Shown one piece after another: positions 11,535-22,102 of a DNA stretch of 64,000 nt (position 1 is the first letter of the stretch; each line of letters starts with the position of its first letter). Origin of the DNA: an uncultured Pelagibacteraceae bacterium (GTDB taxonomy: Bacteria > Pseudomonadota > Alphaproteobacteria > Pelagibacterales > Pelagibacteraceae); the NCBI GenBank assembly GCA_902542235.1, contig CACBTT010000006.1, positions 1 to 64,000 of the forward strand. Reading direction: 5' to 3'. The translations under genes and the position numbers were made by a program. A model generated the notes under the pieces. It made no database searches. It saw nothing but the letters and a program-made list of their open reading frames with translations, and was not told where the DNA came from.

Positions 11535-12466
11535 TTTTTTGATGCTCTAAAAAGTCTATCGTTTATTACTAATCCAAAGTTTTGGTTTGGTATTCTTTGT
11601 ACAGCTATTTTTTTGTAACCTAACTTCTTTATTTTTCTTAATGTTTTATATAAATTTTTAACACTCTCCACTAGATTATTTGTCTTACTTAAGTAAAAAT
11701 AATTCTTATTATTTTCTTTTTTTTTCTTAATTAGGATAAAAGCCTCATCTTTTTTTATTTTAACTGCGTTTAATCTAATGGGTATACCTGGTGAATAATG
11801 AATTCTTCCTCTACCTGGAGAATTTATTTTGCTTTTTGCAAACAATTTAGTTTTTAAATTTGTTTTTAATTTTTTATTTAATATAGAAATATCTAAACCA
11901 CCTAATCTTAAAATTTGGGGTTTTTTTACTAAACTTATTATCGTAGATTCAACGCCAACTTTTGATCTTCCGCCTTCTAAAATTAATTTAATTTTTTTTC
12001 CAAATTCATCATATACATCATCTTTTGTCACTGGACTTATCCCTTCAGAGATATTTGCACTTGGTGCTGCTAAAGGATATTTTAAAGATTTTAGCAATAT
12101 TCTAGCAGTTCGGTGACTTGGAAATCTTACACCTAATGTATTTTTATTATTAGTAACGTTTTTTGAAATTTTACTTTCATTTTTTAGTTTTAATATAAAT
12201 GTAATTGGCCCAGGGCATAATGAATTATAAAGTTTATAAAACAAAGTATTAGTCACACAATCTTTTTCCAAATCTTTAATATTGTAATAATGAACTATTA
12301 AGGGATTATGAGCAGGCCTTCCTTTTAATTTAAATATTCTTTTGGTAGCTTTATCAGAATAGGCATTAGCTGCTAATCCATAGACAGTTTCCGTAGGTAT
12401 TCCAATACATTCGTGATTATTTAAATATTTTACTGCTTTTTTAATATTTGAATCATTAATTTTCAT
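11531..12466 (-). CDS. tsaC: L-threonylcarbamoyladenylate synthase (Sua5/YrdC/YwlC)
   Basis: IPTETVYGLAANA, KGRPAHNPLIVH, PSANISEGISPV motifs; C-terminal Sua5-type domain. Confidence 0.9.
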   Translation of the reverse strand: MKINDSNIKKAVKYLNNHECIGIPTETVYGLAANAYSDKATKRIFKLKGRPAHNPLIVHYYNIKDLEKDCVTNTLFYKLYNSLCPGPITFILKLKNESKISKNVTNNKNTLGVRFPSHRTARILLKSLKYPLAAPSANISEGISPVTKDDVYDEFGKKIKLILEGGRSKVGVESTIISLVKKPQILRLGGLDISILNKKLKTNLKTKLFAKSKINSPGRGRIHYSPGIPIRLNAVKIKKDEAFILIKKKKENNKNYFYLSKTNNLVESVKNLYKTLRKIKKLGYKKIAVQRIPNQNFGLVINDRLFRASKK

Positions 12467-12491
12467 ATAATATTACAAATTATTATATGAA
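12462..12491. promoter_or_regulatory. Symmetric divergent promoter of tsaC and xseB
   Basis: 11-bp inverted repeat TTCATATAATA-(8 nt)-TATTATATGAA; TATAAT on + at 12466-12471 and on - at 12487-12482; only 20 bp between the two ATGs. Confidence 0.6.
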
Positions 12492-12723
12492 TGAAAAAAT
12501 TTTGCCAGATGATATTGAATCAAAATCTTTGAGCGAACTCACAGATATAGCAGATCGTTTAATACAAGAATTGGAGAGTAAAAAAAATTTGGAAGAATTT
12601 ATTGATGATTATCAATATTTAATAAAGTTAAATAATCTAATAGAGAAAAAATTTCAAAAGGACTCAAAAAATATATCTGAAAGTACCAAGCTAAAAATTG
12701 AAGAATTAACATCAAAAAAATGA
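12487..12723 (+). CDS. xseB: Exodeoxyribonuclease VII small subunit-like
   Basis: Short acidic helical protein directly upstream of ispA and dxs; xseB-ispA-dxs is a common order. Confidence 0.7.
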   Translation: MNEKILPDDIESKSLSELTDIADRLIQELESKKNLEEFIDDYQYLIKLNNLIEKKFQKDSKNISESTKLKIEELTSKK

Positions 12724-13589
12724 AAAAAAAATTATTGAGAACTGTTAATGCAGTAAATAAATTTTTAAAAAATTACTTAGCAAAACAAAAAAAAACAGAT
12801 CTAATTATACCTATTAAGTATGGTTTATTTCCTGGAGGAAAAAAAATAAGATCTAAGCTTATTTTTGATGTTGGAAAAATTTTTAATGTAGAGGAAAAAT
12901 ATCTTTTATATTTAAGTTCAGCCGTTGAATGTATACACGCTTATTCACTAATACATGATGATTTACCTTGTATGGATGATGATGATATTAGAAGAGGTAA
13001 ACTAACTACACATAAAAAATTTGGAGAATCAACGGCGGTCTTAGCTGGCAACTCCCTTTTGACATTAGCTTTTGAAATTTTATCTGATCCAAAGTTCAGC
13101 ATAAATAACAATAAAAAAATAACTTTAATAAATCTAATATCTCAATCATCAGGACACCAAGGAATAGCTGGAGGTCAATTTCTGGATTTAAATTATGAAA
13201 GAAAAAAAATTTCTAAACAAAAAATTATAGATATGGAGATTAAAAAGACCGGAAAATTATTTTCATTCAGCTGTTTGTCTCCAGTTATTTTGACAAATAA
13301 AAAAGATCAAATAAAAAAATTCTCAGTTATTGGGGAAAAAATTGGTTTACTTTTTCAAATTGCAGATGATTTAATTGATTATAGCAGTACGTCAAAAACT
13401 GCAGGAAAAAAAACAAATAAAGATTCTAAAAGGGGAAAAGCAACATTAATAAGTTTACTAGGATATAAAAATGCTATTAAATATGCATCAAAACTAAAAA
13501 ATGAAATATTTAATAACTTAGCTGGATATGGAAATAATGCTAGTGATTTAAAAGAGACAATTGAATTTATAATAAATAGAAATAAATAA
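12720..13589 (+). CDS. ispA: Farnesyl diphosphate synthase / polyprenyl synthetase
   Basis: DDLPCMDDDDIRRG (FARM) and QIADDLID (SARM). Confidence 0.92.
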   Translation: MKKKLLRTVNAVNKFLKNYLAKQKKTDLIIPIKYGLFPGGKKIRSKLIFDVGKIFNVEEKYLLYLSSAVECIHAYSLIHDDLPCMDDDDIRRGKLTTHKKFGESTAVLAGNSLLTLAFEILSDPKFSINNNKKITLINLISQSSGHQGIAGGQFLDLNYERKKISKQKIIDMEIKKTGKLFSFSCLSPVILTNKKDQIKKFSVIGEKIGLLFQIADDLIDYSSTSKTAGKKTNKDSKRGKATLISLLGYKNAIKYASKLKNEIFNNLAGYGNNASDLKETIEFIINRNK

Positions 13590-15500
13590 ATGCAGAATTA
13601 TAAATATTTAAATAATATTAATTTTCCTTCAGATATAAAAAAACTCAATAATGAAGAATTAAAAGTTCTATCAGATGAAGTAAGAAGTGAAATGATTGAT
13701 GCTGTCTCAAAAACAGGTGGTCATCTAGGTGCAGGTTTAGGTGTTGTAGAATTAACAGTAGCACTTCATCATGTTTTTGACACCCCAAAAGACAAGTTGA
13801 TATGGGATGTTGGTCATCAATCATACCCTCATAAAATTTTAACAGGAAGAAAAAATAAAATAAGAACTTTAAGACAAGGAAGTGGATTATCTGGTTTTAC
13901 AAAGCGATCAGAAAGTGAATTTGACCCCTTTGGTGCAGCTCATAGTTCTACTTCTATTTCTGCTGGACTTGGCATCGCAACAGCAAATAAATTATCAAAT
14001 AAATCAGATCAGGTTATAGCAGTTATTGGTGACGGTGCCATGAGTGCAGGAATGGCATATGAAGCTATGAATAATGCCGGGGACTCAAAAACAAAAATGA
14101 TCGTAATTTTGAATGACAATGATATGTCAATTGCAAAACCAGTTGGCGCAATGAAATCTTATCTTGCTAAAATTTTTTCAGGTAAAATTTATTTTAGTTT
14201 CAGAGAAACAGTTAGAATGATTATTTCATCCTTTTCAAAAAGATTTAGCAAAAAGGCTGGAAAGGCTGAAGATTTTTTGAGATCGGCTGTCACAGGGGGT
14301 ACATTATTTAATTCGTTAGGTTTTTATTATGTTGGTCCAATTGATGGTCATGATTTAGATGTTTTATTGCCAATTTTAAAAAATGCTAAAGAAAGTAATC
14401 ATAATGGTCCAATACTAATTCATATAAAAACTCAAAAAGGCAAAGGATATAGTTTTGCTGAAAAATCAGATGATAAGTATCACGGAGTTACAAAATTTGA
14501 TGTTCAAACTGGAGTTCAACAAAAATCAACAACCAAGGCTCCTGCTTTTACAAAGGTATTTGCAAATACGTTAATTGAGCATGCAAAGAAAGACAGTAAA
14601 ATTGTAGGTATAACTGCAGCTATGCCGTCTGGGACAGGAATGGACGCATTTAGTAAAATTTTCTCAGATAGAACTTTTGATGTTGGAATTGCTGAACAAC
14701 ATGCTGTTACTTTTGCTGCAGGTTTAGCCACAGAAGGTTATAAGCCTTATGCTGCAATTTATTCAACATTTTTACAAAGAGCTTATGATCAGGTAGTTCA
14801 TGACGTTGCAATTCAAAGTTTACCAGTAAGATTTGCAATTGATAGAGCTGGTTTAGTCGGTGCCGATGGTGCGACTCATGCAGGTTCTTTTGATATTACA
14901 TATTTATCAACTTTACCCAATTTTATTGTTATGGCAGCAAGTGATGAGGCAGAATTAGTAAGAATGGTTAATACGTCAGTAGATATTAATAATCAACCAT
15001 GTGCATTTAGATATCCAAGGGGAAGTGGAGTAGGTTTAGAATTACCAGATATCAATGAAAAAATTGATATTGGAAAAGGAAGAGTTATAAGAGAAGGAAA
15101 GAAAGTTGCTTTAGTAAGTTTTGGAAACAGATTAAAAGAATGTTTATTGGCTGAAGAAAGCTTAAAAAAAATGGGAATTAATCCCACAATTATAGATGCT
15201 AGATTTGCAAAACCTTTGGATGAAAATCTCATATGGCAAGTTGCAATAAATCATGAAGTACTAATTACATTGGAAGAAGGTTCTATTGGAGGTTTTGGAG
15301 CTCATGTAAATCATTTTTTAAATGAAAAGAATTTATTAGATAATAATTTAAAATTTAGATCAATGATTTTGCCTGATAAATTTTTAGACCAAGATAAACC
15401 AGAAGAAATGTATAAAGAAGCTGGTTTAGATGCTAAATCTATTGAAGCGAAGGTTTTAGAAACTTTAAATTCTAAAGTTGTAATTAAAAAAACGAATTAA
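13590..15500 (+). CDS. dxs: 1-deoxy-D-xylulose-5-phosphate synthase
   Basis: [41 protein letters not shown] motifs. Confidence 0.97.
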   Translation: MQNYKYLNNINFPSDIKKLNNEELKVLSDEVRSEMIDAVSKTGGHLGAGLGVVELTVALHHVFDTPKDKLIWDVGHQSYPHKILTGRKNKIRTLRQGSGLSGFTKRSESEFDPFGAAHSSTSISAGLGIATANKLSNKSDQVIAVIGDGAMSAGMAYEAMNNAGDSKTKMIVILNDNDMSIAKPVGAMKSYLAKIFSGKIYFSFRETVRMIISSFSKRFSKKAGKAEDFLRSAVTGGTLFNSLGFYYVGPIDGHDLDVLLPILKNAKESNHNGPILIHIKTQKGKGYSFAEKSDDKYHGVTKFDVQTGVQQKSTTKAPAFTKVFANTLIEHAKKDSKIVGITAAMPSGTGMDAFSKIFSDRTFDVGIAEQHAVTFAAGLATEGYKPYAAIYSTFLQRAYDQVVHDVAIQSLPVRFAIDRAGLVGADGATHAGSFDITYLSTLPNFIVMAASDEAELVRMVNTSVDINNQPCAFRYPRGSGVGLELPDINEKIDIGKGRVIREGKKVALVSFGNRLKECLLAEESLKKMGINPTIIDARFAKPLDENLIWQVAINHEVLITLEEGSIGGFGAHVNHFLNEKNLLDNNLKFRSMILPDKFLDQDKPEEMYKEAGLDAKSIEAKVLETLNSKVVIKKTN

Positions 15501-16582
15501 TAGCCACATTGAGCTTTATTCATTAAGTAGTGATCAAGGATTACGCAATGCATCATTGCTTCACCTATAGGTACAGCCCTAATACCTACGCAAGGATCAT
15601 GTCTACCTGTGACTGAAATTGAAGTATTTTTTCCGAATTTATTAATTGTTTTTCTTTGAGAAAGAATTGAAGAAGTTGGTTTTACCGCATATGAAACTAT
15701 TATTTCTTGTCCACTAGAAATTCCTCCAAGAATTCCTCCAGCATTATTTGATTTAAATTTTGTTTTCTTTCCTTTTTGAGACATTTCATCAGAATTTTGT
15801 TCACCAGAGAGTTGAGCAGAGTTCATTCCTGATCCTATGTTTACTCCTTTTACAGCGTTAATACTCATCATAGCAGATGCTAAATCCATATCTAATTTAG
15901 AATAAATTGGAGCTCCCAATCCGACAGGTACACCTCTTGCTCTAACTTCAATAATAGCTCCGCATGATGAGCCAGCTTTTCTTATTCCAAGTAAATATTT
16001 TTCCCATAATTTTAAAACTGTTTTATCAGGACAAAATAGAGGATTTTTTGTAATGAATTTGTCATTCCATTTTTCTATATCACATCCTAGTATTCCTAAT
16101 TGTGTTACTGCTCCAATCACACTATATTTTTTTCCGATAATTTTTTTCAAAACTTGTTTTGCTATTGCCCCTGCTGCTACTCTTGATGCAGTCTCTCTTG
16201 CTGACTGTCTGCCTCCACCTCTATAATCCCTAATTCCATATTTTTTAAAATATGTGTAATCAGCATGACCAGGTCTAAATTTATCTTTAATATTTTTATA
16301 ATCCTTAGAACGCATATCTTTATTGAAGATAATCATTGAGATAGGCGTACCAGTTGTTTTGCCCTCAAATGTTCCTGATAAAATTTCCACTTTATCATCC
16401 TCTTTTCTTTGAGTTGTGAATTTAGACTGACCAGGCTTTCTTTTATTTAATTCTAACTGAATGTCTTTGATATTAAGCTTAATATTTGGAGGACATCCAT
16501 CAACAACACATCCTATTGCTGGACCGTGAGACTCACCCCATGTAGTAAATCGAAAAAATTTTCCAAATGTATTAAAAGACAT
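15497..16582 (-). CDS. aroC: Chorismate synthase
   Basis: [53 protein letters not shown]. Confidence 0.97.
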   Translation of the reverse strand: MSFNTFGKFFRFTTWGESHGPAIGCVVDGCPPNIKLNIKDIQLELNKRKPGQSKFTTQRKEDDKVEILSGTFEGKTTGTPISMIIFNKDMRSKDYKNIKDKFRPGHADYTYFKKYGIRDYRGGGRQSARETASRVAAGAIAKQVLKKIIGKKYSVIGAVTQLGILGCDIEKWNDKFITKNPLFCPDKTVLKLWEKYLLGIRKAGSSCGAIIEVRARGVPVGLGAPIYSKLDMDLASAMMSINAVKGVNIGSGMNSAQLSGEQNSDEMSQKGKKTKFKSNNAGGILGGISSGQEIIVSYAVKPTSSILSQRKTINKFGKNTSISVTGRHDPCVGIRAVPIGEAMMHCVILDHYLMNKAQCGY

Positions 16583-16614
16583 TATATTATTATATAAATT
16601 ATTTTGGTTAAATT

Positions 16615-17238
16615 ATGAACGAAAAAAATTCTTTAGGATTAGATAAATGCTTTCTTGAACTCGATAATCCGATATTATTATTCACTGAATGGTATAAAGA
16701 AGCAAAGAAAACTGAAATTAATGATCCAAATGCATTAGCTCTAGGCACTATCGACAAAAGAGGTTATCCAAATGTAAGAATGGTATTGCTCAAAGACTAT
16801 GGAGAAGATGGGTTTGTTTTTTATACTAACTTTAATAGCAATAAAGGAAACTCTATAAAGCAGAATCCAAACATTTCAATGTGCTTTCATTGGAAAAGTT
16901 TACTCAGACAAATCCGTATTGTTGGTACCGCTGAAAAAGTTTCAGATGACGAAGCGGATAATTATTATAATTCCAGAAGTTATGGAAGTAGAATTGGTGC
17001 TTGGGCTTCAAATCAAAGCTCAATTTTAAAAGACAGAGAAGAACTAAACCAATCAATAAAAAAATTTAAAGATCTATATAAAGATGAAAATAATGTTCCA
17101 AGACCTGATCATTGGTCAGGCTGGAGGTTAAAACACCACGAAATTGAATTTTGGTTAGATGGTGAAAATAGAATTCACGAAAGATTAAAATATATTAAAG
17201 AAAATAACGCGTGGAAAAAAATTCTCTTATCACCTTAA
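16615..17238 (+). CDS. pdxH: Pyridoxamine 5'-phosphate oxidase
   Basis: RMVLLKDYGEDGFVFYTN, FHWKSLLRQIRI, C-terminal DGENRIHERLKY. Confidence 0.95.
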   Translation: MNEKNSLGLDKCFLELDNPILLFTEWYKEAKKTEINDPNALALGTIDKRGYPNVRMVLLKDYGEDGFVFYTNFNSNKGNSIKQNPNISMCFHWKSLLRQIRIVGTAEKVSDDEADNYYNSRSYGSRIGAWASNQSSILKDREELNQSIKKFKDLYKDENNVPRPDHWSGWRLKHHEIEFWLDGENRIHERLKYIKENNAWKKILLSP

Positions 17239-18248
17239 AATTTTCTATTAATACTAAAAGAAGTTAAATTTTTAAGTATAGTTTTTTCTTCACAATCTTG
17301 AAATATACTTAATGAATTTGATGCTAAACTTATATAGTGTTCCGCTTTTTTGTAACACTCATTAATTATATTATATCTTTTTACTAACTTAAGCACATAG
17401 TCAAATTGTTCTTTAGATCTGATATTTTGTTCAAATATTTTTTTTAAAACTAATTTTTCATCTGAAGATAATTTTTGATTTAATATAATAATTGGGAGAG
17501 TTACCTTGCCCTCAAAGAAATCTTTCCCTATCTCTTTACCAAACATTTTTAATTCTGAATTATAGTCAAGTGTGTCATCTGCAATCTGAAATGTTAATCC
17601 AAGGTTCTTTCCATAGAATTCTAGTGCATCTTTAAATTTATTGTCTTTATCAGTAATTATCGACCCAACTTTTGAAGATGCTGAAAATAAAGCTGCAGTT
17701 TTAGAAGAAATTATATTCAAATATGTTTCTTCTAACATTTCAGTGTCACCTTTATGTTGTAACTGTAAAACTTCTCCTTGAGCAATAGTTGACGATGTAG
17801 AGGATAAAAGTTTTAATACTTCAATACTTCCATCTTCAACCATCATTTCAAAACATCTACTTAATAAATAGTCCCCAACAAGAATTGATGACTGATTCCC
17901 CCAAATTTTGTTTGTAGTTTTTTTGCCTCTTCTTAAATCCGCGCTGTCAATTACATCATCATGCATAAGAGTTGCTGCGTGTATAAGTTCAACACATGCA
18001 GCTAGGTTCACATCTCTACTACCTTTTGTATATCCACACAATTTAGCACACTCCAAAGTAAGCAATGCTCTTAATTTTTTACCTCCACTAGTCATGTGGT
18101 AAGCTGTCATTTCTTTAACAAGCTCAACTTTACTATCTAATTTATAAGAAATTTTGTCTTCAACTAAACTTAGTTTTTCATCAACAGAATTTACTAAATC
18201 TGTATATGCGTTAGTTATTTGCTTTTTTAATTGAACTACTGAACCCAT
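17235..18248 (-). CDS. ispB: Octaprenyl/long-chain polyprenyl diphosphate synthase
   Basis: GGKKLRALL, LMHDDVIDSADLRRG, FQIADDTLDY. Confidence 0.9.
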   Translation of the reverse strand: MGSVVQLKKQITNAYTDLVNSVDEKLSLVEDKISYKLDSKVELVKEMTAYHMTSGGKKLRALLTLECAKLCGYTKGSRDVNLAACVELIHAATLMHDDVIDSADLRRGKKTTNKIWGNQSSILVGDYLLSRCFEMMVEDGSIEVLKLLSSTSSTIAQGEVLQLQHKGDTEMLEETYLNIISSKTAALFSASSKVGSIITDKDNKFKDALEFYGKNLGLTFQIADDTLDYNSELKMFGKEIGKDFFEGKVTLPIIILNQKLSSDEKLVLKKIFEQNIRSKEQFDYVLKLVKRYNIINECYKKAEHYISLASNSLSIFQDCEEKTILKNLTSFSINRKF

Positions 18249-18356
18249 AAATTCAAAATATTACATTAAGTTTATTAATATACTTATCAATTGACGCACC
18301 TATTTCTTCAACTATAAGTAGCTTTATAATTAAGTAAAATTTTTATAATCATTTGT

Positions 18357-19163
18357 ATGTTTTCATTTTTTAAAAAAAAAAAAATTGTTAGTCATTTAAG
18401 ACTTACCGGCGTCATAGGAAATGTTGGAAAGTTTAAACAAGGAATAGAATATTCTTCTCAAGAAGAAATGATAAAAAAAGCTTTTTCGCTAAAAAAAGCA
18501 GAGGCTGTTGCAATTTCAATTAATTCACCAGGTGGTTCACCAGTTCAATCACATCTAATATATAAATTTATTAGAGAACAGTCTAAGAAAAACAAAAAAA
18601 AAGTAATAGTTTTTGCTGAAGATGTTGCTGCATCTGGAGGCTATCTAATTGCATGCGCAGGTGATGAGATTTATGCTAATGCAAGTTCTATAATCGGTTC
18701 AATAGGAGTAATTTATTCTTCTTTTGGTTTTAAAGATTTAATTCAAAAAATAGGTGTTCAAAGAAGGGTTTATACAGCTGGAAAAAATAAAAGTACTCTA
18801 GACCCTTTTTTAGACGAGAAAGAAGAGGACATTCAAAGATTAAAAAATATTCAACTGGAACTTCACCAAGAATTTATTAATGTTGTAGAGGAAAGTAGAT
18901 CAACAAAATTAAACAAAACTGATGTAGAACTTTTTTCTGGAGAATTTTGGTCTGGCAAAACATCTTTAAAACTTGGTTTGATAGATGGAATAGGGAATGC
19001 AGAACAGATATTGAGAGAAAAATTTGGTGAAGATGTTGAAATTAAAAAATTTGAAAAGTCTAAAGGATGGCTTGCCAAAAAACTTTCGTCTTCTGAAGAC
19101 CATGCGGATAAATTGATAAGTGTTTTAGAAGAAAGATCTATTTGGCAAAAATATGGTTTCTAA
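18357..19163 (+). CDS. S49-family signal peptide peptidase (SppA/SohB-like)
   Basis: [42 protein letters not shown]. Confidence 0.9.
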   Translation: MFSFFKKKKIVSHLRLTGVIGNVGKFKQGIEYSSQEEMIKKAFSLKKAEAVAISINSPGGSPVQSHLIYKFIREQSKKNKKKVIVFAEDVAASGGYLIACAGDEIYANASSIIGSIGVIYSSFGFKDLIQKIGVQRRVYTAGKNKSTLDPFLDEKEEDIQRLKNIQLELHQEFINVVEESRSTKLNKTDVELFSGEFWSGKTSLKLGLIDGIGNAEQILREKFGEDVEIKKFEKSKGWLAKKLSSSEDHADKLISVLEERSIWQKYGF

Positions 19164-20037
19164 AAAAAAAACAAAAAATCCAAAATCATTTATTTCTTTT
19201 CAGGATACAATTTTAAATCTTCAAAAGTACTGGTCAAAAAAAGGTTGCGTTATTTTACAACCTTATGATTTAGAAGTTGGAGCAGGAACATTTCACCCAG
19301 CAACAACTCTAAGATCATTAGGTTCTAAACCATGGAAAACAGCCTACGTTCAACCATCAAGAAGACCAACAGATGGAAGGTATGGAGAAAATCCTAATCG
19401 TTTGCAACATTATTATCAATTTCAAGTTTTAATAAAACCTTCACCAAAAGATATTAAAAAAATGTATCTTAATAGCCTTTCATCAGTCGGTATTAAATAC
19501 GAAGAGCACGATATCAGATTTGTAGAGGATGATTGGGAAAGTCCAACCTTAGGTGCTGCTGGTCTTGGATGGGAAGTATGGTGTGATGGTATGGAAGTTA
19601 CTCAATTTACTTATTTTCAACAAATGGCAGGCATGGAATGCAATCCAATATCTGTTGAAATTACTTATGGTTTAGAGAGATTATGTATGTTTATACAAGG
19701 TAAAAAAAATGTTTTTGATTTAATTTGGAATGATGAGGGAGTTTTATACAAAGATGTTTTTCATCAAGCTGAAAAAGAATTTTCAGCCTATAATTTTGAA
19801 TATGCAAACACAGATAAATTATTTAAAATTTTTGATATGCTCGAAGAAGAAGCAAAATCATTAATTGAAAAGAAAATTTCTCTTCCAGCATATGATCAAT
19901 GTTTAAAATCAAGTCATGTGTTCAATATTTTAGATGCTAGAGGAGTTATAAGTGTTGCTCAAAGAGCAGAATATATTGCAAGGATAAGAGATCTAACAAG
20001 AGAAATTGGAAAAATTTGGGTAGAAACACAAAATTAA
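19153..20037 (+). CDS. glyQ: Glycyl-tRNA synthetase alpha subunit
   Basis: [40 protein letters not shown]. Confidence 0.98.
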   Translation: MVSKKKTKNPKSFISFQDTILNLQKYWSKKGCVILQPYDLEVGAGTFHPATTLRSLGSKPWKTAYVQPSRRPTDGRYGENPNRLQHYYQFQVLIKPSPKDIKKMYLNSLSSVGIKYEEHDIRFVEDDWESPTLGAAGLGWEVWCDGMEVTQFTYFQQMAGMECNPISVEITYGLERLCMFIQGKKNVFDLIWNDEGVLYKDVFHQAEKEFSAYNFEYANTDKLFKIFDMLEEEAKSLIEKKISLPAYDQCLKSSHVFNILDARGVISVAQRAEYIARIRDLTREIGKIWVETQN

Positions 20038-20038
20038 A

Positions 20039-22102
20039 ATGTCTGAATTTTTCCTTGAATTATTTAGTGAAGAAATACCTTCCAGATTACAAATCAATGC
20101 TAGATATGAATTAACACAAATTTTTAAAAAATTTTTTGATGATAATGAAGTTATAGTTAAAGGTAAAATTAATACTTATTCTACTCCAAATAGGCTCATT
20201 GTTCATATAAATAAGATATCTAAAGATGTAATAAAAAAAGCAGAAGAAATTAGAGGTCCTAATATAAATGCTCCAGAAAAGGCTTTGGAGGGATTTTTAA
20301 AATCCAATAAAATAAGTAAAGAAAAAGTTTTCAAAAAAAGTACTGAAAAAGGCATATTCTACTTCTACAACAAACCATCGCAAAAAATAAAAACATACGA
20401 TTTATTAAAAGAAAGTATTGCAAGTTTGCTTTTAAAAATTTCATGGAAAAAATCGATGAAATGGGGCAATCATGTTTTATATTGGGGAAGACCGTTAAAA
20501 TCAATATTAGCTTTATTTGATAAAAAAATAATTGAATTTAAATTAAACCATTTACATAGTTCAAATAAAACTTTTACAGATAAAGATCTAGAAGATGAAG
20601 TAAAAAGATTTGATGATTTTAAATCTTATATAAAATTTTTTAAACAAAAAGGAGTAACAATTGATCAAGATAAAAGAAAAGAATTTATAATTAAAGAAAT
20701 AAACAAGGCAACTAATCAAAAAAAAATTCATATAAAAGTGAATGAAAAACTTATAGAAGAAATAATAAATATTGTTGAAAAACCAAAAATTTTAGTATGT
20801 GAGTTTAATAAGAAATTTTTAGAAATTCCACAAGAAATACTTATTATAACAATGCAGCATCACCAAAAATATTTTCCTACATTTGATAGCAAAAACAAAA
20901 TAACAAATAATTTTATAGTTGTAGCAGATTGCAAGGACAAAAAGGGATTGGTTAAATTAGGAAATCAAAATGTTGTAGATGCAAGGTTGGCAGATGCAGA
21001 ATTTTTTTGGAATAGAAATAAGTCTCAAAATTTAGTTAAACAGGTGTCTAGATTGAAGCAAATTAATTATTTTAAAGGGTTGGGAAGTTATTTTGATAAA
21101 ATACAAAGAGTAAGAAAACTTAGTGGAATAATATCAGATGAACTTTTAATAAGTAAAGAAAAGATAGAAATTGCCTCCTCAATTTGCAAAGTAGATTTGA
21201 TGTCGGATTTAGTTGGAGAGTTTCCCGAATTACAAGGCGTGATGGGTGGATATTTCGCAAGAGAGCAAGGTTTTGATGAAGAAATAAGTTTAGCTGTTTC
21301 AGAGCATTACTTACCAAGTGGCATTGATAGTAAAGTTCCAAAAAAACCATACAGCATAGCATTATCGTTAAGTGACAAAATAGACTCTTTAGTTGGATTT
21401 TTTGGAATTAGTCTCAAACCAACTAGTTCAAAAGATCCTTACGCCTTAAGAAGAATGGCAATTAGTTTATTAAGGTTAATAATTGAAAATCAAAAAAAAA
21501 TAAAATTAAGAGATCTAATAAATTATTCAATAAATTTATACAAAGAACAAAATTACTCTTTTGACTCAAAATTGATAAATCATGAATTGGGAGATTTTAT
21601 TTTAGATAGATTAAAGAATTATTTAAAAGAAAAAAATATTAGGTCGGATATTATTGAATGCTCCACTAATTCTTATGGAATAGATGATTTACTAAAAATT
21701 TTTAATAAATCATTAAATTTGAATAAAAATATTAAAAAAGATTTCGGTCTTGATGTTATTGCAATTTATAAAAGATCTGCAAACATTTTAAATAGCGAAA
21801 GTAAATCAAAAACAGAAATTGTAGGTTCTGCCGATCCTGGTCTCTTTAAAAATGATTATGAAAAAAATCTTTATAAAAAAATACATGCTATAAGAAAGTA
21901 TTTTTCAAGCATAGGTAGAGACGAGGATTATGATGAAAGTCTTAAAATACTCTCAAGTGCTAAAATAGAGGTTAATGAGTTTTTTGATAATGTAATAGTT
22001 AATGATCAAGAAGAATTAATTAAAAAAAACAGACTAGAACTTTTAAAAATGTTGTGTAAAAGCTTCGATAATTATTTTAACTTTTCAAAAATAGAAGCAT
22101 AA
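20039..22102 (+). CDS. glyS: Glycyl-tRNA synthetase beta subunit
   Basis: ELFSEEIPSR, MQHHQKYFP, GYFAREQG, KDPYALRRMAISLLR. Confidence 0.97.
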   Translation: MSEFFLELFSEEIPSRLQINARYELTQIFKKFFDDNEVIVKGKINTYSTPNRLIVHINKISKDVIKKAEEIRGPNINAPEKALEGFLKSNKISKEKVFKKSTEKGIFYFYNKPSQKIKTYDLLKESIASLLLKISWKKSMKWGNHVLYWGRPLKSILALFDKKIIEFKLNHLHSSNKTFTDKDLEDEVKRFDDFKSYIKFFKQKGVTIDQDKRKEFIIKEINKATNQKKIHIKVNEKLIEEIINIVEKPKILVCEFNKKFLEIPQEILIITMQHHQKYFPTFDSKNKITNNFIVVADCKDKKGLVKLGNQNVVDARLADAEFFWNRNKSQNLVKQVSRLKQINYFKGLGSYFDKIQRVRKLSGIISDELLISKEKIEIASSICKVDLMSDLVGEFPELQGVMGGYFAREQGFDEEISLAVSEHYLPSGIDSKVPKKPYSIALSLSDKIDSLVGFFGISLKPTSSKDPYALRRMAISLLRLIIENQKKIKLRDLINYSINLYKEQNYSFDSKLINHELGDFILDRLKNYLKEKNIRSDIIECSTNSYGIDDLLKIFNKSLNLNKNIKKDFGLDVIAIYKRSANILNSESKSKTEIVGSADPGLFKNDYEKNLYKKIHAIRKYFSSIGRDEDYDESLKILSSAKIEVNEFFDNVIVNDQEELIKKNRLELLKMLCKSFDNYFNFSKIEA

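Noticed and set aside
12720-18248. Two polyprenyl synthases considered as a recent duplication
   Set aside because: Sequences differ in the region around the first Asp-rich motif; they fit the usual separate ispA and ispB roles.
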